The notes under the pieces were generated by a model. It was not told the origin of the DNA. It did not search any database and worked only from the letters and a program-made list of their open reading frames with translations. DNA of 64,000 nt, from assembly GCA_016793465.1 (NCBI GenBank), contig JAEUJW010000067.1, positions 310,001 to 374,000 on the forward strand, written 5' to 3'. A program made the position numbers and the translations under genes. This DNA comes from Myxococcales bacterium. GTDB lineage: Bacteria > Myxococcota > Polyangia > Nannocystales > Nannocystaceae. Positions 8,722 through 16,387 of this stretch are shown here, piece after piece. Each line of letters starts with the position of its first letter. Within the stretch, counting starts at the first letter, position 1.

Positions 8722-10269
8722 ATGCCGCTGGCATGCCCCCGCGAGTTCCTGCACGATGCGGGGGTGCTGCGGCGGCGCAAGTTGCTGGGGGTCCTCGGCG
8801 GAGCGGGCCTCGCGACCGTGCTCGGCGCCCTCGGCGGCGCACGCAAGGCCCGCGCGGCGCCCTACGGCGCCCTCGTCGCCGACCCCGACGGCGTGCTCGA
8901 CCTCCCGCCCGGCTTTCACTACCGCGTGCTCGAGCGCTGGAAGGACGCGATGGACGACGGCCACGTGGTGCCCAACTTGCCCGACGGCATGGCCTGCTTC
9001 CCCGGACAGGACGGCACCGTCGTGCTCATGCGCAACCACGAGCTGCTCGTCGGCGACGGCCCCTACGAGCCCGGCCAGGCCCCGCCCGAGGTCTACGACC
9101 CCATGACGATGGGCTGCGTGACCCGCGTGGTGCTCGACGCCGAGACCTTCGAGCGCCGGTCGAGCAACCTCGTGCTGTGCGGCACCGTGAAGAACTGCGC
9201 CGGCGGCCCCTCGCCGTGGGGCTGGCTGTCCTGCGAGGAGACCACCACCGCCGGCCACGGCTACGTGTTCGCCTGCGACCCGACCACGTCGGTCGTCGAG
9301 CCGCCGCTCAAGATCGCCGCCTACGGCCGCTGCAAGCACGAGGCCGCCTGCGTCGACCCGGCCAGCAACACCGCCTACCTGACCGAGGACCAGCACGACA
9401 GCGCCCTCTATCGCTTCGTGCCCGACGACCCGGCCGCGCCGTTCGTCGGCCGCCTGCAGGCCCTGTGCGTGGTCGGCCACCCGATGTTCGCCATGTCCAA
9501 CCTGGCCCAGGGCGACACCCTCTCGATCACCTGGGTCGACCTCGAGGACACCGACCCTGTCGGCGACACCCTGCGCGCCGAGGCCCAGGAGAAGGGCGCC
9601 GCGATCTTCGATCGCGGCGAGGGCATCGCCTTCGCCGACGGCGAGGTCTACGTGATCGCGACCTCGGGCGGGCCGATCGGCCGGGGCCAGATCTTCCGCC
9701 TCGTCGACCGCCCCGCCGGCCCCACGATCGAGGCGCTCGTCGTCGTCACCGACCCCGAGGTCGCCGACCAGCCCGACAACATCTGCGTCGCGCCCTGGGG
9801 CGAGCTGTTCTTCGGCGAGGACGGCGGCGGCGGCAACTTCATCCGCGGCGTCACCCGCACCGGCGAGGTCTTCACGTTCGCCCACAACGCGCTGACCGCG
9901 GGCGAGATCGCCGGCGTGTGCTTCTCCCCCGACGGCCGGGCGCTGTTCGCCAACTACTGGGGCAGCGGCATCACCCTCGTCATCACCGGCCCGTTCCCCT
10001 CGGCCGCGGACGCCGACACGTCGTCGTCGTCGTCCGACGGCGACGCCGAGCCCTCGTCCGACGCGAGCAGCAGCGGCGCGCCCGCGGACCCCGAGCCCGC
10101 GCCCACCGGCAGCGAGGCCGGCGAGCTCGGCTCCACCGACCCGCCCGAGGCCGCCGGCGCGTTCGAGGAGCTGACCTGCGAGTGTCGCTCCGCCGACGGT
10201 TCACCGGGCGCGCTCGCTGTCGCGGCGCTCGCCGCCGCCGTCGTCGCCAGCGCTCCGCGCGAGCGCTAG
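8722..10269 (+). CDS. PhoX/DUF839-family Tat-exported protein with MYXO-CTERM-like tail
   Basis: 515 residues. The twin-arginine signal is LRRRKLLGVLGGAG. The body carries PhoX (DUF839) features: GMACFPGQDGTVVLMRNHE, WLSCEETTTAGHGYVFACD and CFSPDGRALFANYW. PhoX proteins are calcium/iron alkaline phosphatases, but many DUF839 members have unproved activity. After a Ser/Asp linker the last 36 residues read CECR, spacer, hydrophobic stretch and RER: the Cys-hydrophobic-Arg order of a surface-sorting tail. A GTG at 8764 (LRRRKLL directly after the start) is a credible alternative start. Confidence 0.78.
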   Translation: MPLACPREFLHDAGVLRRRKLLGVLGGAGLATVLGALGGARKARAAPYGALVADPDGVLDLPPGFHYRVLERWKDAMDDGHVVPNLPDGMACFPGQDGTVVLMRNHELLVGDGPYEPGQAPPEVYDPMTMGCVTRVVLDAETFERRSSNLVLCGTVKNCAGGPSPWGWLSCEETTTAGHGYVFACDPTTSVVEPPLKIAAYGRCKHEAACVDPASNTAYLTEDQHDSALYRFVPDDPAAPFVGRLQALCVVGHPMFAMSNLAQGDTLSITWVDLEDTDPVGDTLRAEAQEKGAAIFDRGEGIAFADGEVYVIATSGGPIGRGQIFRLVDRPAGPTIEALVVVTDPEVADQPDNICVAPWGELFFGEDGGGGNFIRGVTRTGEVFTFAHNALTAGEIAGVCFSPDGRALFANYWGSGITLVITGPFPSAADADTSSSSSDGDAEPSSDASSSGAPADPEPAPTGSEAGELGSTDPPEAAGAFEELTCECRSADGSPGALAVAALAAAVVASAPRER

Positions 10270-10406
10270 ACGTACGTCGCGTGGTTCCGCCGAGCCGCGA
10301 GCGACCGCTCGCGACCGGGGGCCCGCGCCCACGCCGACGAACTCGCGGACGTCGCCGCGGACAGGTGTGCTATCACCGCCCGACCTAACCCAGGATTGAT
10401 CGACCT

Positions 10407-11144
10407 ATGCGCACCCACGCTTCCCTTCTCAGCGCCCTCGGCCTCGGCCTCGCGCTCACCGCGTGCCCCGGCGGCGGCGACGACACCACCGACGCCACCG
10501 ACCCGACCCAGCCCCTGACGAGCGGGCAGGACACCTCGGGCTCGCCGACCAGCGAGCCGACGAGCACCACGGCGCCGGGCACCGACACCACGGACACCAC
10601 GCCGGGCACCGAGACCAACGCGAGCACGCCGGGCACCGAGACGACCGACACCACCCCGCCGGCCACCGACACGACCGACACCACCCCGCCGGAGACGGAG
10701 ACCACCAACACCACGCCGCCGGACGACACCGGCCCCGGCGAGACGAGCACCGGCCCGGACGACACCAGCACCGGCCCCGGCGAGACGAGCACCGGCCCGG
10801 ACGACACCAGCACCGGCGACGAGGGCCTCAGCTTCGAGGCCGACGTCTACCCGGTCGTCGTCGGCCCGAACTGCGGCTGCCACGTGCAGGGCTCGGGCGG
10901 GCTGAAGATGGGCAACAACGCCGGCAACGCCTACCAGGCGCTGGTCGACCAGCCGTCCGGCAACGGCGGCCTCGACTACGTCGAGCCCGGCGATCCCGAC
11001 GCCAGCTATTTTTGGCACAAGATCAACGGCACCCAGGGCATGGTGATGGGCGGCGCGGGCTCGCAGATGCCGCTCGGCGGCATGCTCAGCCCCGACGAGA
11101 TCGACCTGGTCACGCAGTGGATCTCCCAGGGCGCCCTGCCGTAG
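10407..11144 (+). CDS. lipoprotein with long Thr-rich linker and cytochrome-c-like (CxCH) domain
   Basis: 245 residues. Lipoprotein signal MRTHASLLSALGLGLALTAC; the cysteine is followed by about 110 residues of Thr/Pro/Asp/Gly/Ser repeats, including two near-identical copies of GPGETSTGPDDTSTG. The C-terminal domain (about 135-245) reads FEADVYPVVVGPNCGCHVQG, then SQMPLGGMLSPDEIDLVTQWI, as in planctomycete-type cytochrome c domains. However, the motif is C-G-C-H, one residue shorter than CxxCH, so covalent haem attachment is doubtful. An AGGA lies 10 bases before the ATG. Confidence 0.72.
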   Translation: MRTHASLLSALGLGLALTACPGGGDDTTDATDPTQPLTSGQDTSGSPTSEPTSTTAPGTDTTDTTPGTETNASTPGTETTDTTPPATDTTDTTPPETETTNTTPPDDTGPGETSTGPDDTSTGPGETSTGPDDTSTGDEGLSFEADVYPVVVGPNCGCHVQGSGGLKMGNNAGNAYQALVDQPSGNGGLDYVEPGDPDASYFWHKINGTQGMVMGGAGSQMPLGGMLSPDEIDLVTQWISQGALP

Positions 11145-11181
11145 CGCGAGGCGGTCCGTCAGGAAAAATTGAAGACCGCGA

Positions 11182-11212
11182 GACGGGCCGGGCGCGCAGC
11201 GACCGGCCCGTC
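11182..11212. terminator. hairpin between converging genes
   Basis: A perfect 9-bp stem (GACGGGCCG / CGGCCCGTC) with a 13-base loop sits between the haem-like lipoprotein and the converging MerR-like gene. There is no clear U-run, so it is a hairpin with possible terminator function in either direction. Confidence 0.4.
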
Positions 11213-11227
11213 GCGTCGTTGTTCGGG

Positions 11228-11497
11228 TCAGCGGAACGGACGGAACTCGCCGGCGGCGAGCTTGGCCCGGATCTCGTCGAAGGTGAGGCCGAGCTGCAGC
11301 AGGCGGGCGACCCAGCGGGCCTGGGTCGGGGCGACGTGGTCCCAGCGGCTCTGTTTGCCGCGGCGGCCGCGGTAGAACACCTCGGGCGCGGGCAGGAGGC
11401 CGGCCCGCACCCAGCGGTTGATGGTGGTGGGGTGGACGCCGGCGGCCTCGGCCACTTCCTCGGTCGTGGTGATGGAATCGGTCACGAAGCCCACCAT
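11228..11497 (-). CDS. small MerR-like helix-turn-helix regulator
   Basis: 89 residues from the ATG at 11497. The segment ITTTEEVAEAAGVHPTTINR followed by WVRAGLLPAPE is a winged HTH of the MerR/excisionase type, and the chain ends soon after a short helix (FDEIRAKLAAGEFRPFR). There is no long dimerisation coiled coil or effector domain, so it is a minimal DNA-binding protein. It is divergent from the 90-residue orphan across an 81 bp AT-richer gap and may regulate both. Confidence 0.75.
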   Translation of the reverse strand: MVGFVTDSITTTEEVAEAAGVHPTTINRWVRAGLLPAPEVFYRGRRGKQSRWDHVAPTQARWVARLLQLGLTFDEIRAKLAAGEFRPFR

Positions 11498-11518
11498 CTT
11501 ATCCCAACTCTTTTGTAG

Positions 11519-11548
11519 TTGCACGCGCTCGAAGAATGCGTGTAGTAT
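11519..11548 (+). promoter_or_regulatory. sigma70-type promoter for the 90-residue orphan
   Basis: TTGCAC, 18 bases, TAGTAT; the ATG is 30 bases further on behind GGGAGAAGT. The repeated words TGTAGTTGCA and TGTAGTATGCA overlap the two boxes and could be operator half-sites for the divergent MerR-like protein. Confidence 0.55.
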
Positions 11549-11578
11549 GCATGTAAACCATTTTACGATGGGAGAAGT

Positions 11579-11851
11579 ATGACCAGCCAACTGCCCCCTG
11601 ACGATGATGAGCCCAAGGACAACGTTTCGGCCAGCGAGGAGCTCACGGAGGACACCGTGCGCGAGCCGGTCGAGTGCATGGGTGAGTACCCTGACATCCC
11701 GAGCTTCCTGCGCTCGAGCCTCGAGCCGCACGTCGACCCGGCGGTCGAGTGGATCCTCGACCTGCTGGATTACGACGCCGTGCTCGAGCAATTCGAGGGC
11801 GGCACCTACCGCTTCTACTGGCAGGACGGCCAGGTCTACCGCATGGGCTGA
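11579..11851 (+). CDS. 90-residue protein of unknown function
   Basis: Starts MTSQLPPDDDEPKDNVSASE, acidic and probably disordered for about 35 residues. A short folded part follows (IPSFLRSSLEPHVDPAVEWI, then YRFYWQDGQVYRMG). No signal peptide, no known motif. It has a good ribosome site (GGGAGA) and a recognisable promoter, unusual in this window, so it is very probably expressed. The divergent MerR-like gene is its likely regulator. Confidence 0.7.
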   Translation: MTSQLPPDDDEPKDNVSASEELTEDTVREPVECMGEYPDIPSFLRSSLEPHVDPAVEWILDLLDYDAVLEQFEGGTYRFYWQDGQVYRMG

Positions 11852-11888
11852 CGTCGGCGCCGGGCCCCCTGGTGGGCTCGTCGCCGTC

Positions 11889-12263
11889 CTACGAGGCCTC
11901 GCCCGGCGCGACCCAGGCGACCTCGAGGCGGATCCCGTCGCGGTCCTTCATGAACAGCGAGACATCGGCCCCGAAGTGCTGGACCTCCGGCACCGGGAAG
12001 CCTCGCGCCGCCATCGCCTCGCGGATGCGGTCGATGCTCGCGCGCTCGGGCGCCGCGAACCCGAGGTGGTTGAGCCCGACGCCCTGCCGCGCGTACGCGT
12101 GCGACGGGTCCCCGGCCTGCTGGAGGTCGATGTGCAGCCCGTCCGCGTTGACGTAGTCGTGCCCGCGCGCGCGCGTGAACCCCAGCAGCGGCAGCAGGGC
12201 CTCGTAGTAGGGCAGGCTGGCCGCGAGGTCGCCGAGCATCAGCACCAGGTGATCGAGCTTCAT
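11889..12263 (-). CDS. VOC (glyoxalase/bleomycin resistance/dioxygenase) family protein
   Basis: 124 residues, one full VOC domain. MKLDHLVLMLGDLAASLPYY opens the first beta-alpha-beta-beta module with its metal-type histidine; GLNHLGFAAPE opens the second; a late Glu (IRLEVAW) is the usual last metal ligand. The VOC family includes lyases, dioxygenases and antibiotic-binding proteins, and the sequence alone does not decide between them. It lies 40 bp downstream of the GH5 gene on the same strand and may be co-transcribed. Confidence 0.82.
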   Translation of the reverse strand: MKLDHLVLMLGDLAASLPYYEALLPLLGFTRARGHDYVNADGLHIDLQQAGDPSHAYARQGVGLNHLGFAAPERASIDRIREAMAARGFPVPEVQHFGADVSLFMKDRDGIRLEVAWVAPGEAS

Positions 12264-12303
12264 GGCGCCGGCGATGCTAGCCCGCGGCCCCGCGGGTCTG
12301 ACG

Positions 12304-13923
12304 TCAGCCCTCGATCGTCAGCTCGACCGTCGCGCCGTCCGGCGCCGACACGCGGACCTCGCCGCGCTCGCGGTCGTAGGTCAGGCACGCGCCCGCCGGC
12401 CCCTCGACGGTCGTCAGCGTCATCGCCGTCGGCCCCGCGGGGAACCGCCGCGGCGGCAGCGCGACCTCGCTGACCCCGCCGTCGCCGGTCCAGCGCGCGG
12501 TGGCCGTGCCGGTCTGCGGGTCCCAGGCGAACGACGGCTCGTCGCCCGCGACCGCGCGCAGGTACGGGCGCACGAACACGTCGACGACCGCCCGCTCCGA
12601 GCCGTCGGCCGCCAGCATCGACAGGTCCTCGAAGTTCCACAGCTCCGCGCTCTGCGAGCACTCCCACTGCGTCGACGACAGTCGGTGCTGGTCGAGCGCC
12701 GCGTACGTGCGCGTCAGCCACTCGGCGCCGCCGTCCGCCCCGTCGCCGTAGCCGAACTCGCCGAGCAGCACGGCGACCCCGGCCTCCGCCGCGAACCCGG
12801 CGACCTCCGCCACGTGCGGCCCGGGCTCGTCGCCCGACCACGGCAGGCCGTTGATCAGGTTGCCGTCGTACAGGTGCGGCGCGTACATGATGTTGTCGCC
12901 CGCGGGCCGCACGTGGACCACCGGCGCGTAGAACAGCGCGTCGAACCCGGTGTTGTTGTAGAGGATGAGCGGCTCGTCGCCGGCGCGCTCGCGCAGGCGC
13001 AGCACCGCCGCGTCCCAGAACGGCAGCAGCACGTCGTGCTTCCACGTCTCGGTGTCGTCCATCGAGCCCCAGCCGGGCTCGTTGAGGATCTCGAGCCCGA
13101 CCACGCCCGGGTGCTCGCCGACGCGGTCGATCATGGCGTCCCACATGGCGAAGAACTTGGCCTGGATGGCGCCCTCGTCGGCCCAGAAGCGGTCGAACGC
13201 GCCGCGCACGTCGGGGTCCGCCAGGTACTTCAGGCCCCAGTCCTCGCAGTCGTGGCGGCCCGGGCCCGGGTCGCCGGGCAGCGTCCACGGCGGGAAGCCG
13301 TCGCCGCAGAACGGCGAGGCGTAGATGTCCTGGTGGAAGTCGACGACCACCGCGATGCCCCGCGCCCACGCGGCGTCGACCATCGCCGCGTAGCGGTCGA
13401 GGTAGCGCGGGTCGTAGGTGCCCTCGCTCGGCTCGAGCGCCTCCCACGAGAACGGCATGCGCACCACGTTGACGCCCCACGGCACCAGGCGCGCGAAGAA
13501 CTGCTCGGCCGCGGCCTGCCAGGTCGCGAGGTCGGCCTCGGGGTCGACCGGGAACGGGGCGAACGGCGCCCACTTCGAGCGCCCGCCGGTGTTGACCCCG
13601 CGCAGCTGGACGTCGCGCCCGTGCTCGTCGCGCAGCCGGCCGCCGGCGTCGACGCCGAGGCGCGCGTCGGTGCGCGCGACCGGGGCGATCGGCTCGTCGC
13701 ACGCGTCCGGGAACACCGCCTCGCCGGTGGTCCCGCCGCTCGTCGCCTCGCTCGTCGTCGCCGCCGTGCTCGCGGCGCCCGCGGTCGTCGGCGCCTCGCC
13801 GGTCGACGGCGCCGGCCCGGTCGAGCCGCCGGATCCGGTCGTCGAGTCACCGCCTGGATCTGTCCCGCAGGCCAGGAGCGGAGCGAGGAACGCAGCGAGC
13901 GTGAAGCGGGTCGCGGAGCGCAC
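12304..13923 (-). CDS. GH5-family glycoside hydrolase lipoprotein (endoglycoceramidase/cellulase-like)
   Basis: 539 residues. Lipoprotein signal with lipobox LLAC (about residue 19), a Ser/Thr/Gly/Ala linker to about residue 75, then a (beta/alpha)8 hydrolase. The acid/base glutamate is E282 in LEILNEPG and the nucleophile is E389 in VLLGEFGYGDG. RGVNTGGRSKWAPF and VVVDFHQDIYASPFCGDG are close to endoglycoceramidase-type GH5 enzymes, which release glycans from glycolipids; a plain beta-glucanase is possible. A C-terminal beta-sandwich (about 455-539) completes it. The enzyme is probably displayed on the outer surface. Confidence 0.85.
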   Translation of the reverse strand: MRSATRFTLAAFLAPLLACGTDPGGDSTTGSGGSTGPAPSTGEAPTTAGAASTAATTSEATSGGTTGEAVFPDACDEPIAPVARTDARLGVDAGGRLRDEHGRDVQLRGVNTGGRSKWAPFAPFPVDPEADLATWQAAAEQFFARLVPWGVNVVRMPFSWEALEPSEGTYDPRYLDRYAAMVDAAWARGIAVVVDFHQDIYASPFCGDGFPPWTLPGDPGPGRHDCEDWGLKYLADPDVRGAFDRFWADEGAIQAKFFAMWDAMIDRVGEHPGVVGLEILNEPGWGSMDDTETWKHDVLLPFWDAAVLRLRERAGDEPLILYNNTGFDALFYAPVVHVRPAGDNIMYAPHLYDGNLINGLPWSGDEPGPHVAEVAGFAAEAGVAVLLGEFGYGDGADGGAEWLTRTYAALDQHRLSSTQWECSQSAELWNFEDLSMLAADGSERAVVDVFVRPYLRAVAGDEPSFAWDPQTGTATARWTGDGGVSEVALPPRRFPAGPTAMTLTTVEGPAGACLTYDRERGEVRVSAPDGATVELTIEG

Positions 13924-14262
13924 GCTCGCCCCATACCACGAAGCGACCGCTAGCGTCGATCCGCGGCCACGCGCGCCCCGTCGTGCAGCCCGTGACCGTC
14001 ACGCTGCAGGTCCCGGTCCGCGCGACCAGCCGCGGCCCGACGCGCTGCAGTGCGACGTCTCGGGCTCGCAGACCCGGGCCAGCGTCCGCGGGGCGTCCCC
14101 CGCCGGCTCGTGCAGGACGATCTCCGCGGCTGACCCCCGCGTCCTGACAGCGCGCCGGCCTCGGCCCGCCGCTGAAGGGCCCGACGAACGCGGCCCGAGC
14201 GGGGACGGAGCCATGGCGGTGGCTCCGTCCCCGCTCCCGCACCTCAATCCTTCCTCTTCACT
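13924..14262. other. 339-bp stretch without a confident gene
   Basis: Between the GH5 start and the HNH stop. Minus-strand frames of 82 and 131 residues overlap here but neither has a good ribosome site or a recognisable motif. One contains a Cys-bearing stretch (SVTVTGCTTGRAWPRIDAS) that could be the relic of a secreted protein. The only firm element is the hairpin at 14197-14236. Confidence 0.5.
14197..14236. repeat. perfect 17-bp-stem palindrome (REP-like)
   Basis: GAGCGGGGACGGAGCCA and its exact reverse complement are separated by TGGCGG. The stem is far stronger than needed for a terminator and has no U-run. It stands 27 bases past the stop of the HNH gene on the minus strand, so it may also stop transcription. 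Confidence 0.7.
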
Positions 14263-14709
14263 TCAATTCGCGGCGACCGACGCGCGGCCGTCCTCGCGCT
14301 GGCGCTCGAGCAGGAACTTCCACAGCGGCTTGTCGGCCTTGCGGCGGTTGCAGCGCGAGCAGCACGGCACCAGGTTGTCCGGCGTGGTCGGGCCGCCCTT
14401 CGACTGCGGGACCACGTGGTCCCGGGTCAACGTGCGCCGGGTCAGCCGGTCGTGGCAGTAGGCGCAGATGGTCAGCACGTTCCACTCGTAGTAGCGGAAC
14501 TCGCTGGTGACGCAGCGGTCGAGGCGGTCCGAGATGACGTCGGCGATGGACGCCTGCTTGTACTTCGCGGTCTCCCGGAGGCGGCCCAGGCGTCCCTCGC
14601 CCTTCTTCTGGTGCGTCCCCTTGCGACGCAAGTGACGCGCCAGATAGAACTCGGGCCCGCGCTCCGGGTTGGTAGTCAAGGTGTCGTAGGTGGTCTTGAA
14701 GGTCAACAT
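14263..14709 (-). CDS. HNH endonuclease
   Basis: 148 residues. The C-terminal half is a classic zinc-bearing HNH fold: C82-x2-C85, D97-H98 in LTRDHVVPQSKGGP, N112 in DNLVPCC, C117-x2-C120 and N121. The basic N-terminal half (about 1-70) has no motif I know and may bind DNA. The ATG is preceded by GGGAGGAGG. It is third in line behind tRNA-Ala and a 68-residue gene on the same strand. Stand-alone HNH proteins act as homing, restriction or phage packaging nucleases; no partner genes decide here. Confidence 0.85.
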   Translation of the reverse strand: MLTFKTTYDTLTTNPERGPEFYLARHLRRKGTHQKKGEGRLGRLRETAKYKQASIADVISDRLDRCVTSEFRYYEWNVLTICAYCHDRLTRRTLTRDHVVPQSKGGPTTPDNLVPCCSRCNRRKADKPLWKFLLERQREDGRASVAAN

Positions 14710-14770
14710 GGCGGCCTCCTCCCTCTCGGCGTCGTCTCAACGCATGGTGTCCGGGTGTCCCCTGGTGCTC

Positions 14771-14977
14771 TCAGTCGACGTACTCGACGGTGTCCCACTG
14801 CGGGACCGCGACCGTCGCGCCCGCGCGGACCTCGATGCACGCCTCGACCTCGACGTCCGCGCCGTGCAGGCGCACGCGGTCGCCCGCGCGGACGCACAGC
14901 CCGCGGATCGAGCCGGCGGGGAGCAGAATGCAGTGGTCGGCGGTGCGCGCCGACAGGTCGGTGTGGATCGTGCGCAT
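14771..14977 (-). CDS. 68-residue beta-rich protein of unknown function
   Basis: Starts MRTIHTDLSARTADHCILLP with GGAGGAG before the ATG. Alternating Val/Arg/Glu stretches (VRAGDRVRLHGADVEVEACI) suggest a small beta-barrel. It begins 17 bases after the tRNA-Ala on the same strand, so a tRNA-mRNA co-transcript is likely, and precedes the HNH gene by 61 bases. Function unknown. Confidence 0.65.
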   Translation of the reverse strand: MRTIHTDLSARTADHCILLPAGSIRGLCVRAGDRVRLHGADVEVEACIEVRAGATVAVPQWDTVEYVD

Positions 14978-14994
14978 GGTCGTCTCCTCCTCGA

Positions 14995-15067
14995 TGGACC
15001 CGGTGGGGGTCGAACCCACGTCCTCCGCACTGCCAGCGCGGTGCTCCCCCGATTGAGCTACGGGCCC
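14995..15067 (-). tRNA. tRNA-Ala (anticodon GGC)
   Basis: 73 bases on the minus strand. Acceptor stem GGGCCCG/CGGGTCC (one G-T pair), D arm TAGCTCAATCGGGGGAGCA, anticodon arm with loop CTGGCAG (anticodon GGC, reads GCC), T arm GTGGGTTCGACCCCCAC, discriminator A. The 3' CCA is not encoded. The alanine codon GCC it reads is heavily used in this genome. Confidence 0.95.
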
Positions 15068-15316
15068 TGAAAACCGATGAATGGCCGCCGAGACCCCGCG
15101 CGCCGAATGTCGGCACGCGCGAGCGACCCGCGAGAACAGGTGATCCCGCGATTGTTCGATCGCCCGGCGAATCGCATCCGCCGCGATCGGAGATATGTGC
15201 GATCGACCGGTGCCGGGTCCCGGGTCGGATCGTCAGTCCGTCCGCGGGGCGGGAGGATCACGCGCGCCCGCGAGGAGCGCTGCGATCCGCGCCGGTGCGC
15301 CGATCAGGGTCCAGGA

Positions 15317-15336
15317 CCCTGCCGGGCGAGGCAGGG
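15317..15336 (-). terminator. hairpin downstream of the 62-residue ORF
   Basis: A 7-bp perfect stem (CCCTGCC/GGCAGGG) with a 6-base loop, overlapping a second palindrome GGGTCCAGGACCC (15307-15319). It lies about 24 bases after the ORF stop on the minus strand. No U-run, so terminator function is only suggested. The rest of 15068-15316 shows nothing else I can name. Confidence 0.35.
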
Positions 15337-15359
15337 CCGAAACCTGCGCCGGGGGCCGC

Positions 15360-15548
15360 TCAGGCCGTAAATGCGGCCCTGGCCACGGCGGTGGCGGGCT
15401 GCACTGGCCGCTCGGGCTTTCGCGCTGTGGTCGCCCACGACTCGCGTCCCGACGCATTCCCGGCGCAAAGATCCGCACCCATGCCCGATAGACTGGCGAT
15501 GGAGACCTGGACCTGAGCGTGCGTGGAAATGTCGTGGACGGAGTACAT
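15360..15548 (-). CDS. probable 62-residue gene
   Basis: Starts MYSVHDISTHAQVQVSIASL. A GAGG stands 6 bases before the ATG, and a strong promoter-like pair lies immediately upstream with an expected leader of only about 15 bases. The protein is soluble, with no signal or motif I recognise. Third-position G/C is weaker than in neighbours. The case rests on the regulatory signals, not on protein similarity; a non-coding transcript read toward tRNA-Ala is the main alternative. Confidence 0.5.
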   Translation of the reverse strand: MYSVHDISTHAQVQVSIASLSGMGADLCAGNASGRESWATTARKPERPVQPATAVARAAFTA

Positions 15549-15570
15549 GGCTTACCTCATTACGGCCGCC

Positions 15571-15600
15571 AGTGTACAGGGTCCATATCGACAGTGTCAA
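15571..15600 (-). promoter_or_regulatory. sigma70-type promoter (TTGACA / TACACT)
   Basis: On the minus strand TTGACA (15600-15595), 18 bases, TACACT (15576-15571). It is one of the best -35/-10 pairs in the window and points at the 62-residue ORF and, further on, at tRNA-Ala. Confidence 0.6.
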
Positions 15601-15716
15601 GCGCCGCGATACGAATGTCCGCGGTATTTTTCGAGGCCCGGGTCTGGCGGACGCGCGGGCCGGCCCCGGGGCTGCGCGTCCGGCGAGCCGCGGCCGCGTT
15701 CGTGTACAGTCGAGGC

Positions 15717-16307
15717 ATGAAGCTGGTTCGGCCGTGCAGGTGGTGGCTCGCACTCGCGCTCGTGACCTCGGGGGCGCCGGCGCTGACGGCCTGCACGCCG
15801 TACGCGGTGGTGCAGCAGTCGGTCGACCCGTCGGCGCTGAAGGGCGTGCGCGACGTGACGGTCAGCTACGACTGGACGCAGGCGCGGTGGAACGGCGAGT
15901 CCGAGGGCGAGTACGTGGCCAAGAAGTCGGCCGAGGAGCGCGCCGACCACGAGGTCCTGAAGGCCGAGACCGACGCGGCGATCGTCCAGGCCCTGCGCGA
16001 CACCGTCGGCGCGCCCTACACCTTCAACGTGAACTCGGCCCCGCCCGGGGTCGGCGAGCTGCGCGTCGTCATCCAGCACGCCGATGTCCAGCCCGGCATT
16101 TTTACGTACGTCTACAACAGGCCCGCCCGCCTGCTGACCCGCTTCATCTGGATCCGCGACGGCAAGGTCACCGATATCATCGACACCGACACGACGATCG
16201 GCGCCAGCCTGACGACCGCGTCCGACCACCAGCGCATGCAGCTCGCCGGCCGCAACCTCGGCCGCGCCGCCGCCCGCTACTTCGTCGACGCCCAGCACGC
16301 CAAGTGA
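15717..16307 (+). CDS. lipoprotein of unknown function
   Basis: 196 residues. Signal MKLVRPCRWWLALALVTSG then lipobox LTAC (cysteine about residue 25). The mature part has a beta strand-rich middle (VTVSYDWTQARWN, LRVVIQHADVQPGIFTYVYN) resembling DUF4410-like envelope proteins, which have no known role. The start at 15717 is chosen because it gives the lipoprotein signal. A strong hairpin follows the stop. Confidence 0.65.
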   Translation: MKLVRPCRWWLALALVTSGAPALTACTPYAVVQQSVDPSALKGVRDVTVSYDWTQARWNGESEGEYVAKKSAEERADHEVLKAETDAAIVQALRDTVGAPYTFNVNSAPPGVGELRVVIQHADVQPGIFTYVYNRPARLLTRFIWIRDGKVTDIIDTDTTIGASLTTASDHQRMQLAGRNLGRAAARYFVDAQHAK

Positions 16308-16340
16308 TCATTAGTCTTTAAAAATTATTAAATCGGCGAA

Positions 16341-16371
16341 CGGCCCGGGCTCGTGGAGGTCGCCCGGGCCG
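16341..16371 (-). terminator. terminator for the LolA-like gene (possibly bidirectional)
   Basis: A perfect 10-bp stem (CGGCCCGGGC/GCCCGGGCCG) with an 11-base loop between converging genes. On the minus strand it is followed, 8 bases later, by an AT-rich run ending in TTTTT, so Rho-independent termination is plausible for the gene at 16388-17173. Confidence 0.6.
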
Positions 16372-16387
16372 GATCCGTGGTGGCGTA

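Noticed and set aside
13847..14242. 131-codon minus-strand ORF upstream of the GH5 gene
   Set aside because: It overlaps the GH5 signal-peptide region in another frame and has no domain, ribosome site or coding bias.
14995..15067. tRNA-Ala as the attachment site of the right-end element
   Set aside because: It is 46 kb away and the recombinase borders a kinase gene; no tRNA fragment is seen at the junction.
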